The notes: generated by a model not told the origin, from the sequence alone. Numbered from the stretch's first letter, positions 20,701 through 34,088 are shown. The stretch is 64,000 nt of DNA from Adiantum capillus-veneris (GCA_014529385.2 CM043970.1:60375023-60439022), one strand, 5' to 3'. Numbers and translations: made by a program.

Positions 20701-22080
20701 ATTATGGACCATTGGATAAAGCTTGCAAATTATTGCCACATGGCAAAAAAATTTATTTTTCAATATTTTTTCTAGGTCTTTGTTAGAGAGGTTGACATTT
20801 GTGTACTTCTCTCTTTAAAGAGGGTTGTTGAATATTGGTTTGGTCGTTATTTTTTATGCCTTTGGAATACATTGTAATTTAAATAAGTTATATCATTACA
20901 CTTGTTTCCAAAAAGTGTAATATTTACCAATGAAGATTAAAATACTGGTGTCACTTTCTTCTTTTCCCTCTTGGAAAGAACCCTCTTATTATTAACGTTA
21001 GATCGGTAATAGGACACTTTTATGTCCTTGGACACTTTTGTGTTCTGTTAAGTAACCATTTTTTTTGAATTATTTGAAGAGTATCAAAATTAATTTCTAG
21101 GTGCTATAAATCCACACAGTACTTGCTTTATAAGCTGAAAAACACTTGACATTTTTTTTGGAATAGCGATCTCACCATTAACCTTACTCACAACATTTTT
21201 GAACCTAAACTGTGAGAAAAAACGATCCTATTTTTGGTAATTTTTCAAAGTCTTACAGTTATACCACTCTAAACTTCATGTTTGTGAGGTTTAGATTGCT
21301 AGAAAATGATCCTTCATAGTTATCAACATGTGTTGATGCTTTTAGGGAGAACTAACTGTTAAAATTTAAAGTTATGACCATCTTACAAAAATTGCATAAT
21401 CCTATTTTTTGGCCAAAATAAGCACTATTATGATTTGTTTGGTGGCTTTCTTGATATCCAAATGCAACATTGATTGTGTAAGTGACATGTATAACATTAA
21501 GCTAATTTTCCTTGAGTTTTGGGGGGCCTAATATGCTATTTAGCATAGTATATGATGATGGTTGAGTTTTTTTATTGCTGAAGAATACGAGACATTTTAG
21601 TGTAGCAAGTATAGATTTCTCAAAATTGCTAGTTTCTTAGGCCAATTGCATGTATTTTGTAGGTAATAACCATATCTAATCATAAACTACAAATTTGGCT
21701 AGATATTGAGTAGTTTCTATGGGATACTAGAGGTCATAATGCTAAACTCAATTTTGTCATGTTTGCAATTTTTAGCATTTCATCATTGTCCCCAAGGTTC
21801 CACTTAGTAAAAGCTCCATTATTCTTTTGACATGCTCCATGGTTCCTTTTGAATCCAAAGCCCACAGGGAAGTAAGAAAACATGTATATAGTATCTGTAT
21901 TGAGCATGACTATAGAAACTTTGATGATAGATCCGCAAAATGGCAAAAATGTAACTTTTTTGTACCTATTTTTTTGCCCCAAAAAAAATAGTGAGGCAAA
22001 AGCAACCATATGTTTTGATCACCAACCCACTAAAGTTAATAGGGAATTTGATCTCATGTCCTAAAAAAATCCCCTCTTTT
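20701..22080. other. no recognised feature
   Basis: AT-rich sequence with only short frames (up to about 91 codons, minus strand 21734-22009). I see no conserved motif, repeat boundary or RNA gene here. Confidence 0.35.
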
Positions 22081-22420
22081 ATTTATATGCACCTTGCTTA
22101 TATTTTTAACAGACCCACAAAACAAGAAACAAAAAAGTATTTTTAAAAATAGGCATTAAAAATTTATTAAAAATAAATTCATTAAAAAATATCCAAAAAA
22201 GGAAAAAACCACACAAAATTTGAAACAAAAATCACAAAAAAGAGAAAAAAATCTTCAAAAACACAATAAAAAGCGAAACAAATAGAAAAAAGGCTTTAAA
22301 ATTTACCATAAAATAAAATAAAAAGTCACTTAAAAATCATAAAAAGCACAAAAAGCTCCAAAAATTCAATAAAAATAAAAAAATTACACAGATAAATCAC
22401 GAAGGAACTCATATTGCACA
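22081..22420. repeat. A-rich low-complexity tract
   Basis: About 340 bp dominated by A-runs broken by short words (AAAAATTCAATAAAAA, CACAAAAAG). It is not a poly(A) tail of a recognisable element. Confidence 0.7.
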
Positions 22421-22983
22421 AGCAAAGAAGTATAATATATCTGCATTGAGAAATTCTCACATCAATGCCAGAGAGTCAAGTAGATGAAGTCAGAAAAGAA
22501 AAACAAAGCGAGCCGTGAGTGACAAGTAGAAATTCAAAAACTTGTCAAAAAAAGGGTAGAAAGCAAAACATTTTGGAAAACTATAACGCAACGCAGTCAA
22601 AGAACGTCAAAAGTTAGAAGTGATTATTCAAAAAAGTGCAAGAAATTGCATTGCAAATTGAGTCTAACATTGGACGAACATAGGCACCTCTCACATTAGA
22701 TTGCGGAATAAGCTATTAAGAGCTCAGTTTTTCATCACGTCAAAGGCTATAGTCGACTCTGACACATTCAAGCTAGAGTCACCCAACTCTTTTGAGATTG
22801 AAGAGCATTAATCAACTATCAAAATTGCTTTGGCCCAAGCAATGTTGTCAACCCAAGCGAGAGAAATTATGTTGAGAGACATAAAAATCTGCTACAGCAT
22901 TAGGAAAAATATGAACCCGAGAGGGGCCTTGTAAGAGCAACCAAACATATTTCAGCCAACAATAGGACATAAAAGGGGGGGGC

Positions 22984-23965
22984 ATGGATAGCCTATATCT
23001 ATGTACCTCAAAACTATGTCATGTAGCATATCTATGGAATGAGCTCGTCAATGCAATCCAAATGCACTATTGTTCGAAAAATGTGAAGTTAAAATGCTCA
23101 AGTTATGGCCATTCAAAAAAAGGCAAAAATTGGTCGGCTTGTGGCCACAAGCCCATTCCCATTGGTGTAGAAGTATATTCCAAAAGCATCTTTGACCCTA
23201 AAGGGCCATTTTGGGGTTCATAATGTCCCTAATAGAGTAGCTTTACATACTAAGACAACGTGGACTCAAGTCCAGTCGAGAGTTCAAGTGAATCAAAGCC
23301 AATCAATAGCAGCATAAAGCAAAATGCAACAAAGAAAATTTTCCAGCTCTATGACTACAATGCAGATAAGGTTTTTTACACAGATTTAGAAGGCCATAGA
23401 TACGTAATGAGCAGCAAAAGTAACACAGGAGCCACGATCCTACTGATCAAAGTAAAGCTTGAGCCATAGAGTTTATAGATGTTCATAGATTTTAGCGAAG
23501 CTAGATATTGCAGACTCAAAGATGAAGTGCACATAGAAGTTTAGAAAATAGATCCAAGTGGTTATCCAGACATCTGCACAAGCTAATAGACCATACTGCT
23601 TGTGCATATGCAATCAGGATCATTGTACATGGATTACAATGGTCGGATCTATAGTCAACAGCCACAAAATGGAAGATTGAGTAGATCAACCAATAGAAGC
23701 AGGTTTAATCAGAGAACCAAGTCAGAGGCGATATAAAGGTCAAGATGAAGCAATCTACAGCCTGATGCTAAGTGTTCTAAAAGAAGATGCTGACAATTTG
23801 GTCAACACTAAAGCAGAAGCATCTCAACAAGAGCTTGAGATAGAAGAACCAAATAAAATACCACCATTCGTGGTGTATTGCTCAGATTGTGGAAGGAAAG
23901 ATGGACATTTAATAAAGGATTGTCCAAGAAATCCAGACAATAAGGACATAGCAATTGTAAACTAA
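22984..23965 (+). pseudogene. unrecognised frames with a zinc-knuckle-like motif
   Basis: A chain of short plus-strand frames. One near 23260-23469 reads LYDYNADKVFYTDLEGHRY. A related phrase, LYMDYNGRIYSQ, occurs in another frame near 23615-23660. The last frame, 23765-23965, has CSDCGRKDGHLIKDC, which is a CCHC knuckle with five rather than four residues before His. CCHC knuckles occur in retroelement gag proteins and in cellular RNA-binding proteins. No protease or reverse transcriptase follows in recognisable form. I read this as a decayed gag-like coding region, but I do not know the family. Confidence 0.35.
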
Positions 23966-24107
23966 ACTTTGCAAATTGTGATGTAATTGCATCTAACTCA
24001 TCATTTTTTATGCCATCAAATGCTCTAGCACTATCATTAGAAGCACTAGTAAAATCACTACAAAGTTAGAATTTTCATAAAGATGCACAAGCACGTGAAA
24101 AGCTTAA

Positions 24108-25005
24108 ATGAAACCATTCAATGACAAATTCCTGCATGAATTTAGTCAAATCATCCAATTAGCATCGAAGGTTGAAAAGAGTGTTAGGTTTGCAAGTGAT
24201 TATGCATCCACTACCACTAGTGTGCAATCCTTCAAGAAGTGCAAAATTGGGCAATCTTTCTTGTCTAAGATTATCACTCTCTTCTTCCTTGTCAATGAGG
24301 ATCCCTCCTTGGAAGAGATGGAGATCCCACATCTGGCAGTGGGTAGGGTGCTGTCTATCATAAAATATCCCAAGCCCGTCGTCCCTTTAGATGTCCAAAG
24401 TGAGCAAAGATTGCAAGCCGTCGAATATCCCCGCGGCTTGGAAGGGGTAGTTGCAGTGAGAGAGCAGATTGTCAGCACCTCCGAGGTGCTCAACCCCAAG
24501 AGCCGTGACCCAGTTACAATTCTTGAAGTGGAGACTAGCCGCCTCAGTAACATAATTATAGAAGATGAAAAGTATTTATTATTGCACGATCTAGAAAAGG
24601 CTTTTGGTGTTTGACTAGATGAGTGTCTTAGCCTCATATGCACCACTGCAAGCCGCCAAATATCCCCATGGCTTGGAAGGGGCAATTGTAGTGAGAGAGA
24701 AGATTTTTGACACCTCTGAGGTGCTCAATCTCGAGAGCCATGACCCAGTTGCAATTCACAAAGTGGAGACTAGCCACCTCAGCAACATAATTATAGAAGA
24801 TGAAGAGTATTTATTATTGCACGATGTGGAAAAGACTTTTGGTGTTTGGCTAGATGAGTGTCTTAGCCTTATATGCACCAAGATGGAGTCCCCCCTTGAT
24901 CCTACACGAGAACCTACAAATGACAAGCTACTTCCATTGGGGGACTCTGTTGCTAACACAATTGCACTAGTGATAGCGGATATTCTCAATGCAAAGCAGA
25001 GTTGA
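24108..25005 (+). pseudogene. unrecognised coding remnant with a 235-bp tandem duplication
   Basis: Two frames, about 168 and 125 codons, are separated by a TGA at 24612-24614. The second half of the first and the start of the second are copies of each other: both read STSEVLN/DTSEVLN, then VETS-LSNIIIEDE-YLLLHD and EK-FGV. At the DNA level the copies are 24412-24646 and 24647-24881, period 235. The duplication preserves reading frame. No domain is recognised. Charged residues dominate, and there is no signal peptide or membrane segment. The stop between the two copies is the only break. Confidence 0.4.
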
Positions 25006-25009
25006 GTCA

Positions 25010-27450
25010 CAAACGAGGCGTTTGTTGCAACACAAGCCAGGGATGTTGCCAACCAAACTCCCATCAACCCCGACTCGCTTGACTTTGCACAACCCTTGCA
25101 AAGTTGATGAGAGCAAATCCTATATCAACCTTGAAAGCCACACCAGCTATGGATGATGAGGATAAGAAATAAGAGGTGATACTAAGCATCTTGTAGGTTG
25201 ATAATTATATTTTTGTCCTTTGCATTTAGTTAATTCCATTTTTGCAGGATGCTTTGGACACGGACCTGTGGGCTAGCCGGAAAGGGGGAGAGTGCACGGT
25301 GCTTGGGCCTTAGGCAGCCCTTGCACACTACATTGGAAAACCACCAATGCAAGCTGTCTTCATCATACACAAGGATTTCTCCCCCAATGGCCATTTTGTT
25401 TTGTGGGTATGTAAGGCCGTAAGTAAATTCCTATGCTTAGCCACCATTCCTCAAACAGCCCATGTAATTATTTTGGTGAAAAAATCACTTGCAATTTCCA
25501 CTTTTGCCATTGGTTTTTGGGGCAAGGTCATGACATGCTTAGCACTTAGTCAAGCCTTGGGGGTTGACAGTGCCCAAGCTATAGTTGCCTCTGTTCTTAC
25601 ATCCATCCTACCCAATGCTGTAGAACGTCATAGAGAGATTGCAATGCACCTCCTATCAAAAGATAGTTAAGGCTGATGTACAAACTTTTCAAATGGAAAT
25701 TATGTCTCTTGTCCATGATCTTTTGCAAAGTTCACTTACTGTTTTGAACATGTTTAGAGCAAGCAATTTGTGAAAACTTTAACATTAGTGATCTGTATTA
25801 ACTATCTGAATGTTAATTTTATACATTTGATAAAAATTTCTCCTAAGATTGGCATGGAAATTGCCTTTACGTACTATAGGTGCCCTGCATTTGGTAGAAT
25901 ATGGCTAATTGTGACAAAATGGGATGTGTCCACAAGGCAACAAAAAAATGCCCTGCAAGACTGCTCTCTAGCCAATCCTTGTTGCCTAGTGGACAAAGCT
26001 ATACTTTTCCAATTTTCTAACATCTAGCAAATGCAGGGCATCTAGTGTACCTAATGGACAGTTTCAAGCCAGTCATAGGATAATTTTTTAGCCTAATTTA
26101 CCATCATCTAACATATGCAGGCCATCTAGAGAACCTTTTGTATAGTTGATTATCATCTCACCTTCAACCAGTTAACAAAAATAAATGTAGAAAAATATAT
26201 ACATTAAGTTTAACTTCATTGAGAGATATGCCCTCTAGCATTCCTACAAAATGAGCTAAATTACACAAACAAAAAAACTTGTTTCAAGTTTACATAGAGT
26301 GACAATAATAGACGTGATTGTATTTATCGCAAAGTGTAAATACACTGAGTTCCAAAGAAAACTTGATTTTAGTACAAGGGTTCCAAAGCAAAGTTGTTTC
26401 CAATACAACGGTTAGTTACAAAAAAAGGTTTGATGTCATAAAGTATCACTCATTCCTTAGGCAACGTGCTAGTTGCATGTCCTTGGCCATGATTGTTACA
26501 CGCTTAGCATGGATGCACACAAGAATGTGTCCTCAAAGAGATTGACCAAATAAGCCTTCACAATCTCTTGAATTGATTTGAGGGAAAAAGCAAACATCCA
26601 AAGCTCCATGTTGTAGCTTTGTAGCACCTCCTTACATGTATGTGCAAATGGTGCTTTCCGGATAAGTAGGTCTGATGTCTTTTGGTAATGCCAAATTTCA
26701 GCAAACCCTCTAAAAAAGTGTCGTGCTCTTTGAGGTTGGCGTTGTGGGGGCCTCTCAGCTCCTTGTGGCCGTGCTCTTTGTGGCTTCTTATAGGATTTTG
26801 ACTTGCAATGGCGCTTGCATTAGGGAATTTGGGAGGTCATTTGGAGGGCCTTCTAAGAAAATATAATTTTTTGCCTTCTCTCTCTAGAAAACTGGTGTGA
26901 TAAAAAAGAAGGTGTCCTCATCAACCATTCATAAAGTGTGCTTTGAAGTGGATTCTATCAACAGAGTCATAACGGTTGTAATGATTGATGGAATGTCCCT
27001 CTTCAGTTATATTGAATGCACCTTGTCATATAGGAGGGAATTTCTTCTCCATATGATTTATGCATTAGGGAGTCTAGGGAGTAATGGTGTTATACTCTTT
27101 TGTTTCTTGATTTATTCATGGCTTCTTCATCCACCCCATCAAACCCCCATCAAACCTTCTCAGTAAACAACATAAATATCATCTACATGTTGATTTGAAT
27201 CTTGAATATGAACCTTTATGCAAGCAAAGTAAAACAAACACAATAGTATCACCCACAAAGAAAGAAAGACTCAGAGTAGAGGGAGTAAAACACATACATT
27301 TATGGACAAATGTCTCACTCTATCCTTTCAATCCTATGACAAATACATCCCTTTTGCATTTGCAGATCCCACTACTTTATTGACCTTTTCTGGTGACAGA
27401 CAAAATGGTTTACTTGGCTACTGCAAAGCTCTAACTGGGAAATGAAAAAT
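25010..27450. other. no recognised feature; isolated 107-codon frame
   Basis: There is a 107-codon plus frame at 25347-25670 (KAVSKFLCLATIPQ, ALSQALGVDSAQAIVASVL), preceded by an intron-like stretch ending TTTTTGCAG at 25250. I recognise nothing in it. The rest, including short frames at 26318 and 26897, shows no motif. There is no repeat boundary I can define. Confidence 0.3.
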
Positions 27451-27460
27451 TCAAAAAATC

Positions 27461-29575
27461 ATGGTTCACCCCATCAAGCAAATGAGATTCTATGACTTTC
27501 TAATTTGCATTGTGAGAACCAAAAACCCTTTTGCAGTGCACACGAGAAATACAGGTCTCGCAAGAAAAAGTGTGGAACTTATAAAGGAAATATACAAGCT
27601 TAGGTACTCGTGTGTGCAAAAGAAGAGACTACAAAATCTTGAAACCTTGAAGGTTAGCTCTAAAGGTCTCAAGAAAAGAATCCATAAATTGAGGTCAGGA
27701 TTGTGAACCTTTTAGTTTATTTCACATATACATAGTTTTTTCTTATGTCTGTTATATTTTCTATGTAGACATGCTATATATCTAGACAAAGAAAACATAG
27801 ATCCAAAGGCCAATGTAGGAAAGCAGTTGAAGCCTTTGATAACAAGAGGTCTTGCAAAGGATATCATGCATGACAAAAAGTATAAGGTTTTGCAGAGGGA
27901 TGTTATTGACCGTTTTATTACAAAGAGTACAGTGGCACACTTGACTCCCTTGGCATGAGTAAGAGAGGGTACTCAGCTATTTAGCAGACTATCTCCTCCA
28001 TTTTTGTGAAGAATGAAATAAAGTCTAAACTTCTACCAACAACAGCAAGTGTCTGGAAAGAGAGACTTCAACTCAACCATGCACAGATAGATTTCATTGG
28101 ATGTCCATTTCATATTGATGGTATTTATAGATCTCAAGGCGCAACTGTAACCTACGATGAGTACAACAATATCTTCATGGATCTCACTTTGCTGCAAACT
28201 GGAATGGTTAAGTTCTATAATGTAGCATTTGAAGAGACAGGTGGCGTTATGCATTTTGTTTTGAAGCTAGATGAGTGTGAGATTCTCAAAGACAAGAAGC
28301 TAGAACGAGTCACAATAACATTGATGAATAAGGATCTTTCAAAATGCCCCACTGATGATCCTTCATACTTCAGTCTTCAATAAAAAACAAACATATGGTG
28401 GTTTGGTTCTTTTCAGGTATTCCATTTCCATCTTCTCTTCAGCTTTGGTGATCCCTCTTGAGATTTAATTTTAGATTTAGTTTCACGTCTCATGCGGATT
28501 TAATCTTTAAGGTAAAGAAAGAAGACCACAACATTTTATATTTGGTGTTCCATCGAACCCCTATTCTTGATATCATTGATAAACAAATGAATGAAGAAAA
28601 GGTGTTGGTTGTCAATGGAAGGGGAGACTTTCAAGTCCAATGGAATCTTGCAAGTGACCTTAAAACATTGAAGTGTATGCATAATTGTGGAATGGGTATT
28701 ATGGTAAAGGCTCCATGCTTGTATTGCATGGAGCCTACAAAGATGATGGACTCAAAATGGTGGAGAAAGGCTCCTACTCGCCACAATGAGGATCCTAATT
28801 TTCACCCAGTTTTGGAAATTCCGCTTGTCAATGTCCACATTTGTACAATGCATGCTATTTGCAGAATTGTGGAGAAGTTGGTGTATTTGTACATTGGGTT
28901 TGCTTGGAAAATCAAGACTCAAAAGACCAGAAGGTCGAGGAGAGGTGCTTGAACTGGTTTTGTCAAAGATGGGTCTCCATGGGGGCAGTGTGAAAATCCA
29001 ATGGGATGAGAAAAGGTCTACCAATGATAAAGATGTACCTGCAAACCATCTATTGGTGGGGTCAAGGCACGTTGTGTTTTACCAAAACCAACAGGCATGA
29101 AAGATAAGAAGCTAACCAAGCGTGGAGGGATATATTAGTCCACTTATGTCAGCAAAGTTGAGTCTCATCAATGGAAAAATCTCCATATGGTAGTGAAGGA
29201 CCAACAACCTACAACTCACAATGCCAAGGGTAAAGTGTGGTGTTCCATCGATGTGTTACCTCAGATGTGTGACAAAGATGAGTAGACACAAAATGATCTA
29301 GAAAAGTTTAAGGAGAACCTTTAGCTACTAAAGAAAGCATTTAGAACAACAAGGACTAAAACTCAGATTACTCATTACATGGTATTGTTAAAGCACCCTT
29401 TTTAAAGAAAAGAACTAAAAGGATGTTTAAAATTCCTGACAACTTGTTTTATTTGCAGCACATCATTTTCAATCACTTGCCATATTTCATTTAGAAGTAT
29501 GGAAACCCAGGCATATGGAACACTCATGGCTTGGAAAGTCTCATTACATGGCTAGGAATGCATATTTTAGACATA
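27461..29575 (+). pseudogene. decayed multi-exon gene of unrecognised family
   Basis: Plus-strand coding blocks follow one another with splice-like junctions. A basic block ends KGLKKRIHKLRSG (27461-27700). A putative acceptor CTATGTAG precedes a 62-codon block ending STVAHLTPLA (27772-27957). A long block from 28006 reads LDECEILKDKKLERVTITL. A block from about 28500 reads GDFQVQWNLASDLK, then CLYCME, then VHICTMHAICRIVEK. Further blocks contain QAWRDILVHL, KKAFRTTRTKTQITHYM, and after another acceptor (TTTGCAG) YGNPGIWNTHGLESL. Several in-frame stops break the chain. The Cys/His pairs and acidic spacing recall RNase-H-fold transposases, but that is an inference. Confidence 0.5.
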
Positions 29576-30060
29576 TAAAACATGGCTAGGAATGCATATT
29601 TCAGACATACAGAACATGGTGTCCCTTGACATAAGGCAAATAGTTTGAAAGAGTTGTTTCATTGATTTTATCACATGATCCTTCATTGGATGCATCAAAA
29701 ACATGTATTAGGTTGTTCAACAACAGCACAAGCAATTAGGCATTTGCAATATAGGATAAGGAAATGAGTAGAGGCATTCAACAACTCCAATGCTTGTGAG
29801 CACTAGAGAAAGTGGAGAGAGACAATGTAATATGTTAACCATAGGTGGATCAAGAGATTTTGATTTTAGGTTCCAACATGTATAAGAGATGCCTAATGAT
29901 ATAATAGATACAGTAAAAATCACAAGTCTCTCAACTTGATCACAGATAGTAGATATCTTTTGGAGCATTACCCTTGTACCGAATCATTAAATGTTTTCCA
30001 TAATCTAAGAGTTCATTTGGGTTTTGTTTTCCCAAAGTAAGTGCCATTGTTTTGTATGTG
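29576..30060. other. no recognised feature
   Basis: Begins with a short direct duplication (GGCTAGGAATGCATATTT-AGACATA at about 29552 and 29585). No motif is seen in the rest. Confidence 0.4.
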
Positions 30061-30065
30061 TAATA

Positions 30066-31276
30066 CTAAGATGCACGACCACCAATGTACCCCGGACAGT
30101 ATCCAAAACATTCTATAGCAAAAACTTCGACGAGGATAACTTTGTCTGCATTTTGTGGTAGCATTGGTCCACCTAGGAAGCATGAAAGCATCTTGAGGGA
30201 AAACGTTGTAGTACTTCCATCTTGGGACATTCCATTGTGAAACACTAGTATGGGTGCCTCACAGAGTCTGGCAAGGTATTGTCCTAGTGCTGCATCCCTT
30301 CCACCATACTCTCTTGTTAGATGGCGAAGGAAGTCATCCTTTTTAGTAATCCATGACTCTACACAAAAGGATGAGTTAGAGAAAGACAATGACAGGTAGA
30401 TTTTATTTTAATTTTATATTTTATATTATATATATATATATATATAGTTTTGGGGGGGGGGGGAGGCTACCATGTAGCTCTCATCTTGCATATATAAGTC
30501 ATCCTTCCATAGGTCCACTTACCTCGTGGACCCTTGTGCGGGACACGTAAACCAATCCTCTACTTCTTGAGTATTGGTTGATGGCCTGAGGTTTTTTCTT
30601 ATAGCATGGAAGGTAACCTCATCTGGGAGTGTCTCTCTATACTTGTCTGCCTTGTCAAAATAAAGTTTTAGGCACTCCATTGGGTTACTAGAGGATTCCA
30701 TCGCCTCATTGTCAATGTTGTCAATCATCAGATATAAATCCACTCCTCCCCTCTTGAAATTTGGAGATGGTGGCAAGTTCAAAGTCCTCCCTTAAAGAAA
30801 ATATACTTTGAAGGTCATGGAGGAAAATGTATGATCTCTCACCAAATTTCAACTCTGGCAATCTAGGAAGCATCAATGTGGCTTGCTTCTCATTAAAGCC
30901 AGACACATCTAAAGGTAGTTTGATTTCAGATGTTTTAACTGAAAGTATTTTGCTTTGTTGCACCTCATTAGCCTCCGCCTCAAGATTAATATCCTCCTCA
31001 ATGTCTCTCTTTTTGGTGCTAGTCACTTGAAGCTTCAAGACTACAGGCACTTCTTCATGTTTGTTTTGATGCTTCTGAGTCATTGGGGGGCTCCTCTGTC
31101 CCCATAACATCATCTCCAAGAAATATATCTTTGGCCTGCACAAAGTCCACATCTCTCTTTAAAGAGCCTCTCAACAACTGAGGTGGTCTCCCATCTGCTT
31201 CCTGTTCACCTAAGACAATTTTTGAATCAACCCTCTGCCTCTTCATTCTGTGAGATCTTAATCCTAAGAAATACAT
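30066..31276 (-). pseudogene. retrotransposon gag-like remnant
   Basis: Minus-strand blocks run from an acidic N-terminal part (PRLPELKFGERSYIFLHDL) through ECLKLYFDKADKYRE and TFHAIRKNL to EVEDWFTCPAQGS. Beyond an intron-like gap with GTAAGT donor and TTTTGTGTAG acceptor they continue as SWITKKDDFLRHLTREYGG. The DWF…GS…SW-x-DDF pattern resembles the Ty3/gypsy retrotransposon gag domain. Frames change near 30750 and across the gap, and the gap holds (TA)n and poly-C tracts, so it may be an insertion rather than an intron. No CCHC knuckle or pol follows. The last part (FGYCPGYIGGRAS) is unrecognised. Confidence 0.4.
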
Positions 31277-34080
31277 AATATATGCAATATTAGGTAATTA
31301 TTGGGACTAAGAAGCTTCAGCAACATACCATAGACATGATCGCCCGGAGGAAAAACGGGACTAAACAAGATTTTTGCGGGAATTATATTTATATAAAGTA
31401 GTACTGTATATACGTTGGGGTAGTACAAAAAATTCATAATTATGTCGAGAAATCACCGTGCGGCATAGTCTAGTCATAGTTTCATTAGTTGCAAGGATAC
31501 TAGCCAGTTAGTCAATTTTTATAGTAAAAATTAAATGGTAAGTGCGAGAGTTGACTGCCAAAAGATGTGCCATGTTTTTAGAAAAGATTGGACTCTTTTC
31601 CCAAAAGATTGTAGCTAATCGAGGTTGAGAAGGAGCGCTAGTAGCTTGCCTTGGGCATCACTTTGCCTTGCTGCAGTGCCTATAAATTGGCTCTTCTCTT
31701 GGTTATGTGAATAAGAAGAAGAAGAAGGATTTCTCTCTCTACTTGCTTATTATCTCCTCTCTTGTTTCACGATGTACGCGCCCTCCAAAAGCTCTTGTGG
31801 TGAATACCTCTATGTATCTCTCATCACCGCTCTCTTGGGGCAAAGCAAGAAGCATTTTGACATCACCTAATCAATTATAAAGAACGGTGAGAAGCTCTAA
31901 ACTCCATAGCCATCATCATCTCTCTCTCTATGTTGTTTTTCTGAGTAGTCACCCTCTCGGTGATTGTTTTCTCATATACGAGTGTATGTATGGGTTTATC
32001 GAGTAATTATGAAGTTGCCCCATTATTGTTTCATCATGTTTAACACACTGATTTATGCACATGATGTGTTTCTGATCACGTGCGTACATAAAAAGCGCTT
32101 TTTGTTTCACGTCATAGAAGCGGTAGGAGCACTGTTTTGGTCATAACTCACAAACCGTTATGAATCAAACCAAACCCTTTAAATCAGAGATATAAACACA
32201 TCATTTAGAAAAAAAATTCTCTTGGGTGTCATGCAAAAATCATGCATGAGTTAAGAGATATGGCCAAAAAATAGTTTACTGCCCACTGTAGAGTCAAAAT
32301 TTCGGACCCCAGGCTCCTTGGAGAACCACTATATAGATTCACCGGATGGGCAAACCCACTTAGAAAATTGAAAAGCTTGATGAAACTTGATGATAAATGT
32401 ATTTAGGTCTCCAATATCACCTTGGGTATGTGAGTTATTAATCATTCCAGAATCGGTTTTACCTACACGTGTATTGGTGCTACCTAGGGGGAGTACCATA
32501 TGACGTCGGTGAGTCAACCGAGCTGTTTATGTATGATTTACAGTTTGTTTTGATGAGTTAATTTCAATTTGTAGATGCCCATAAACTTATGTGAGTGTAT
32601 ATGGTTAGTCAACCCGAACCGCATAGGCAAATATGATTAAAGTGGCTTTCTTTTTGGTTCACCATTTGTTGTGTGAGTATCATATGGGTAAAGTGATGTG
32701 ATAGAGTGCTAGTCTATATTATGGAGTTAAGCTTGATGCATTGGTTTGAGGTCAAATACTTTAATTTGCATGTTAAGCATGCTCTCAAAAATGTCAAAAA
32801 GTTGTTTTTTGCATATGCGTAAAGTTGTAGTTTATGGTCGACCTAAGGGTCGAAGCTGTTTTGCATCATGTTTATGGTGATGGAATTATATCATATGATA
32901 TATGAAATCTTATGGATGGATGTGGATGCCTCATGTGCATGGTTATGATTGCTTTCCACCTTTCTAGGTCAAAACTAGCCTATGTGCTAAAGGGGTGAAG
33001 TGCAAATATGATGCATCAACTTTGTATGGTTGGATGTGGTCAAAATTGGATTTTTATATCATGTTTAGTTGTTGGGAGGACTTATTTTATGCATGGAAAG
33101 ATCATGTCTCAAGAACTATGTGTGTGGACTCCGATTGACTGCAGTGGATATGTCAAACTCCAAGTGTGGGAGTTGTTTCAGTGTGGATATGAGTTGTGAA
33201 TAAGGGATGAGATTCCCTCATGGATTATGGTTGTGATTTTATTGTGGAAGCCGGTGTGGCTCTTGGTTTTTTTTTTGGATATGGTTATGCTGCCAAAATT
33301 TTTGTAGCCATGTTATGTTCTAAAGTGGCTATGCAGGATTGGTTGTGCCTCACCTAGTTGGGTGGAGTGCTCACCCGTGTGATGTGATTGGATTATGGTT
33401 TATGGTTTTGGGATTGGATCATGTAATGAGTTGGATGGTTTATGGTAGACGTGTAAGGGTAGAGACCCTGTACAGTCTAACTGCTTGGGAAAGATTGTTT
33501 GTGCATATGGACGGTGATATTGTGATGGACTCATGTGTTATGCTTCTCATAGCAGCATCGCTACAAGAATAGGATCACCTACATCACTTAACCTTAGATA
33601 AAAGGGTCATTGACCTGGGGCTTTGCTGGATTGGGGGTGTTGCCTAGGTCTTCTTCTTTTTGTTAGGCTCATCTACACAATTAGTGCGTCGGGGGTTGAA
33701 TGACCTACATGTCTAACGATGATGGGCATCAAAGAGGCGTGGTGCCTAAATTGGTATGGTTGGTGTTGATACCCTACCACCTATTGGTACTTGAAATCCT
33801 TTCAGAGCTCGGGTTCATGGAGGGAGGCAAAGTAAACTCAGCTTATGTCTGGCTCATGTAGGTTGGAGGTGTTCTGGCTCGCTCCCAATGACGAAGTGAA
33901 ATTCTCTCTGTCCGTAGTAAAGCGGAAGTGGATGGGTGGACTGGTCGATCCCTACACAGGGTCTGGTGCTCTGCTAGTTATTTTGTCATAAACTTTTTGA
34001 TGTTATGGTATACCTAAATTTTTTCATTGCATTAACATATGGTCTCATGTCTCTGTGCACTCTATTTCATACTCCACTTT
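31277..34080. other. no gene; possible LTR-like promoter segment
   Basis: TATAAATTGG at 31681 is followed by a pyrimidine-rich leader, the layout of a plant LTR core promoter. I cannot find a paired copy or TG…CA ends. The remainder contains only short frames (up to 78 codons) and no motif. Confidence 0.3.
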
Positions 34081-34084
34081 ACTC

Positions 34085-34088
<4 letters not shown>

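Noticed and set aside
31600-32000. Solo LTR around TATAAATTGG
   Set aside because: No TG…CA ends, paired copy or target duplication could be defined, so it is noted only as promoter-like.
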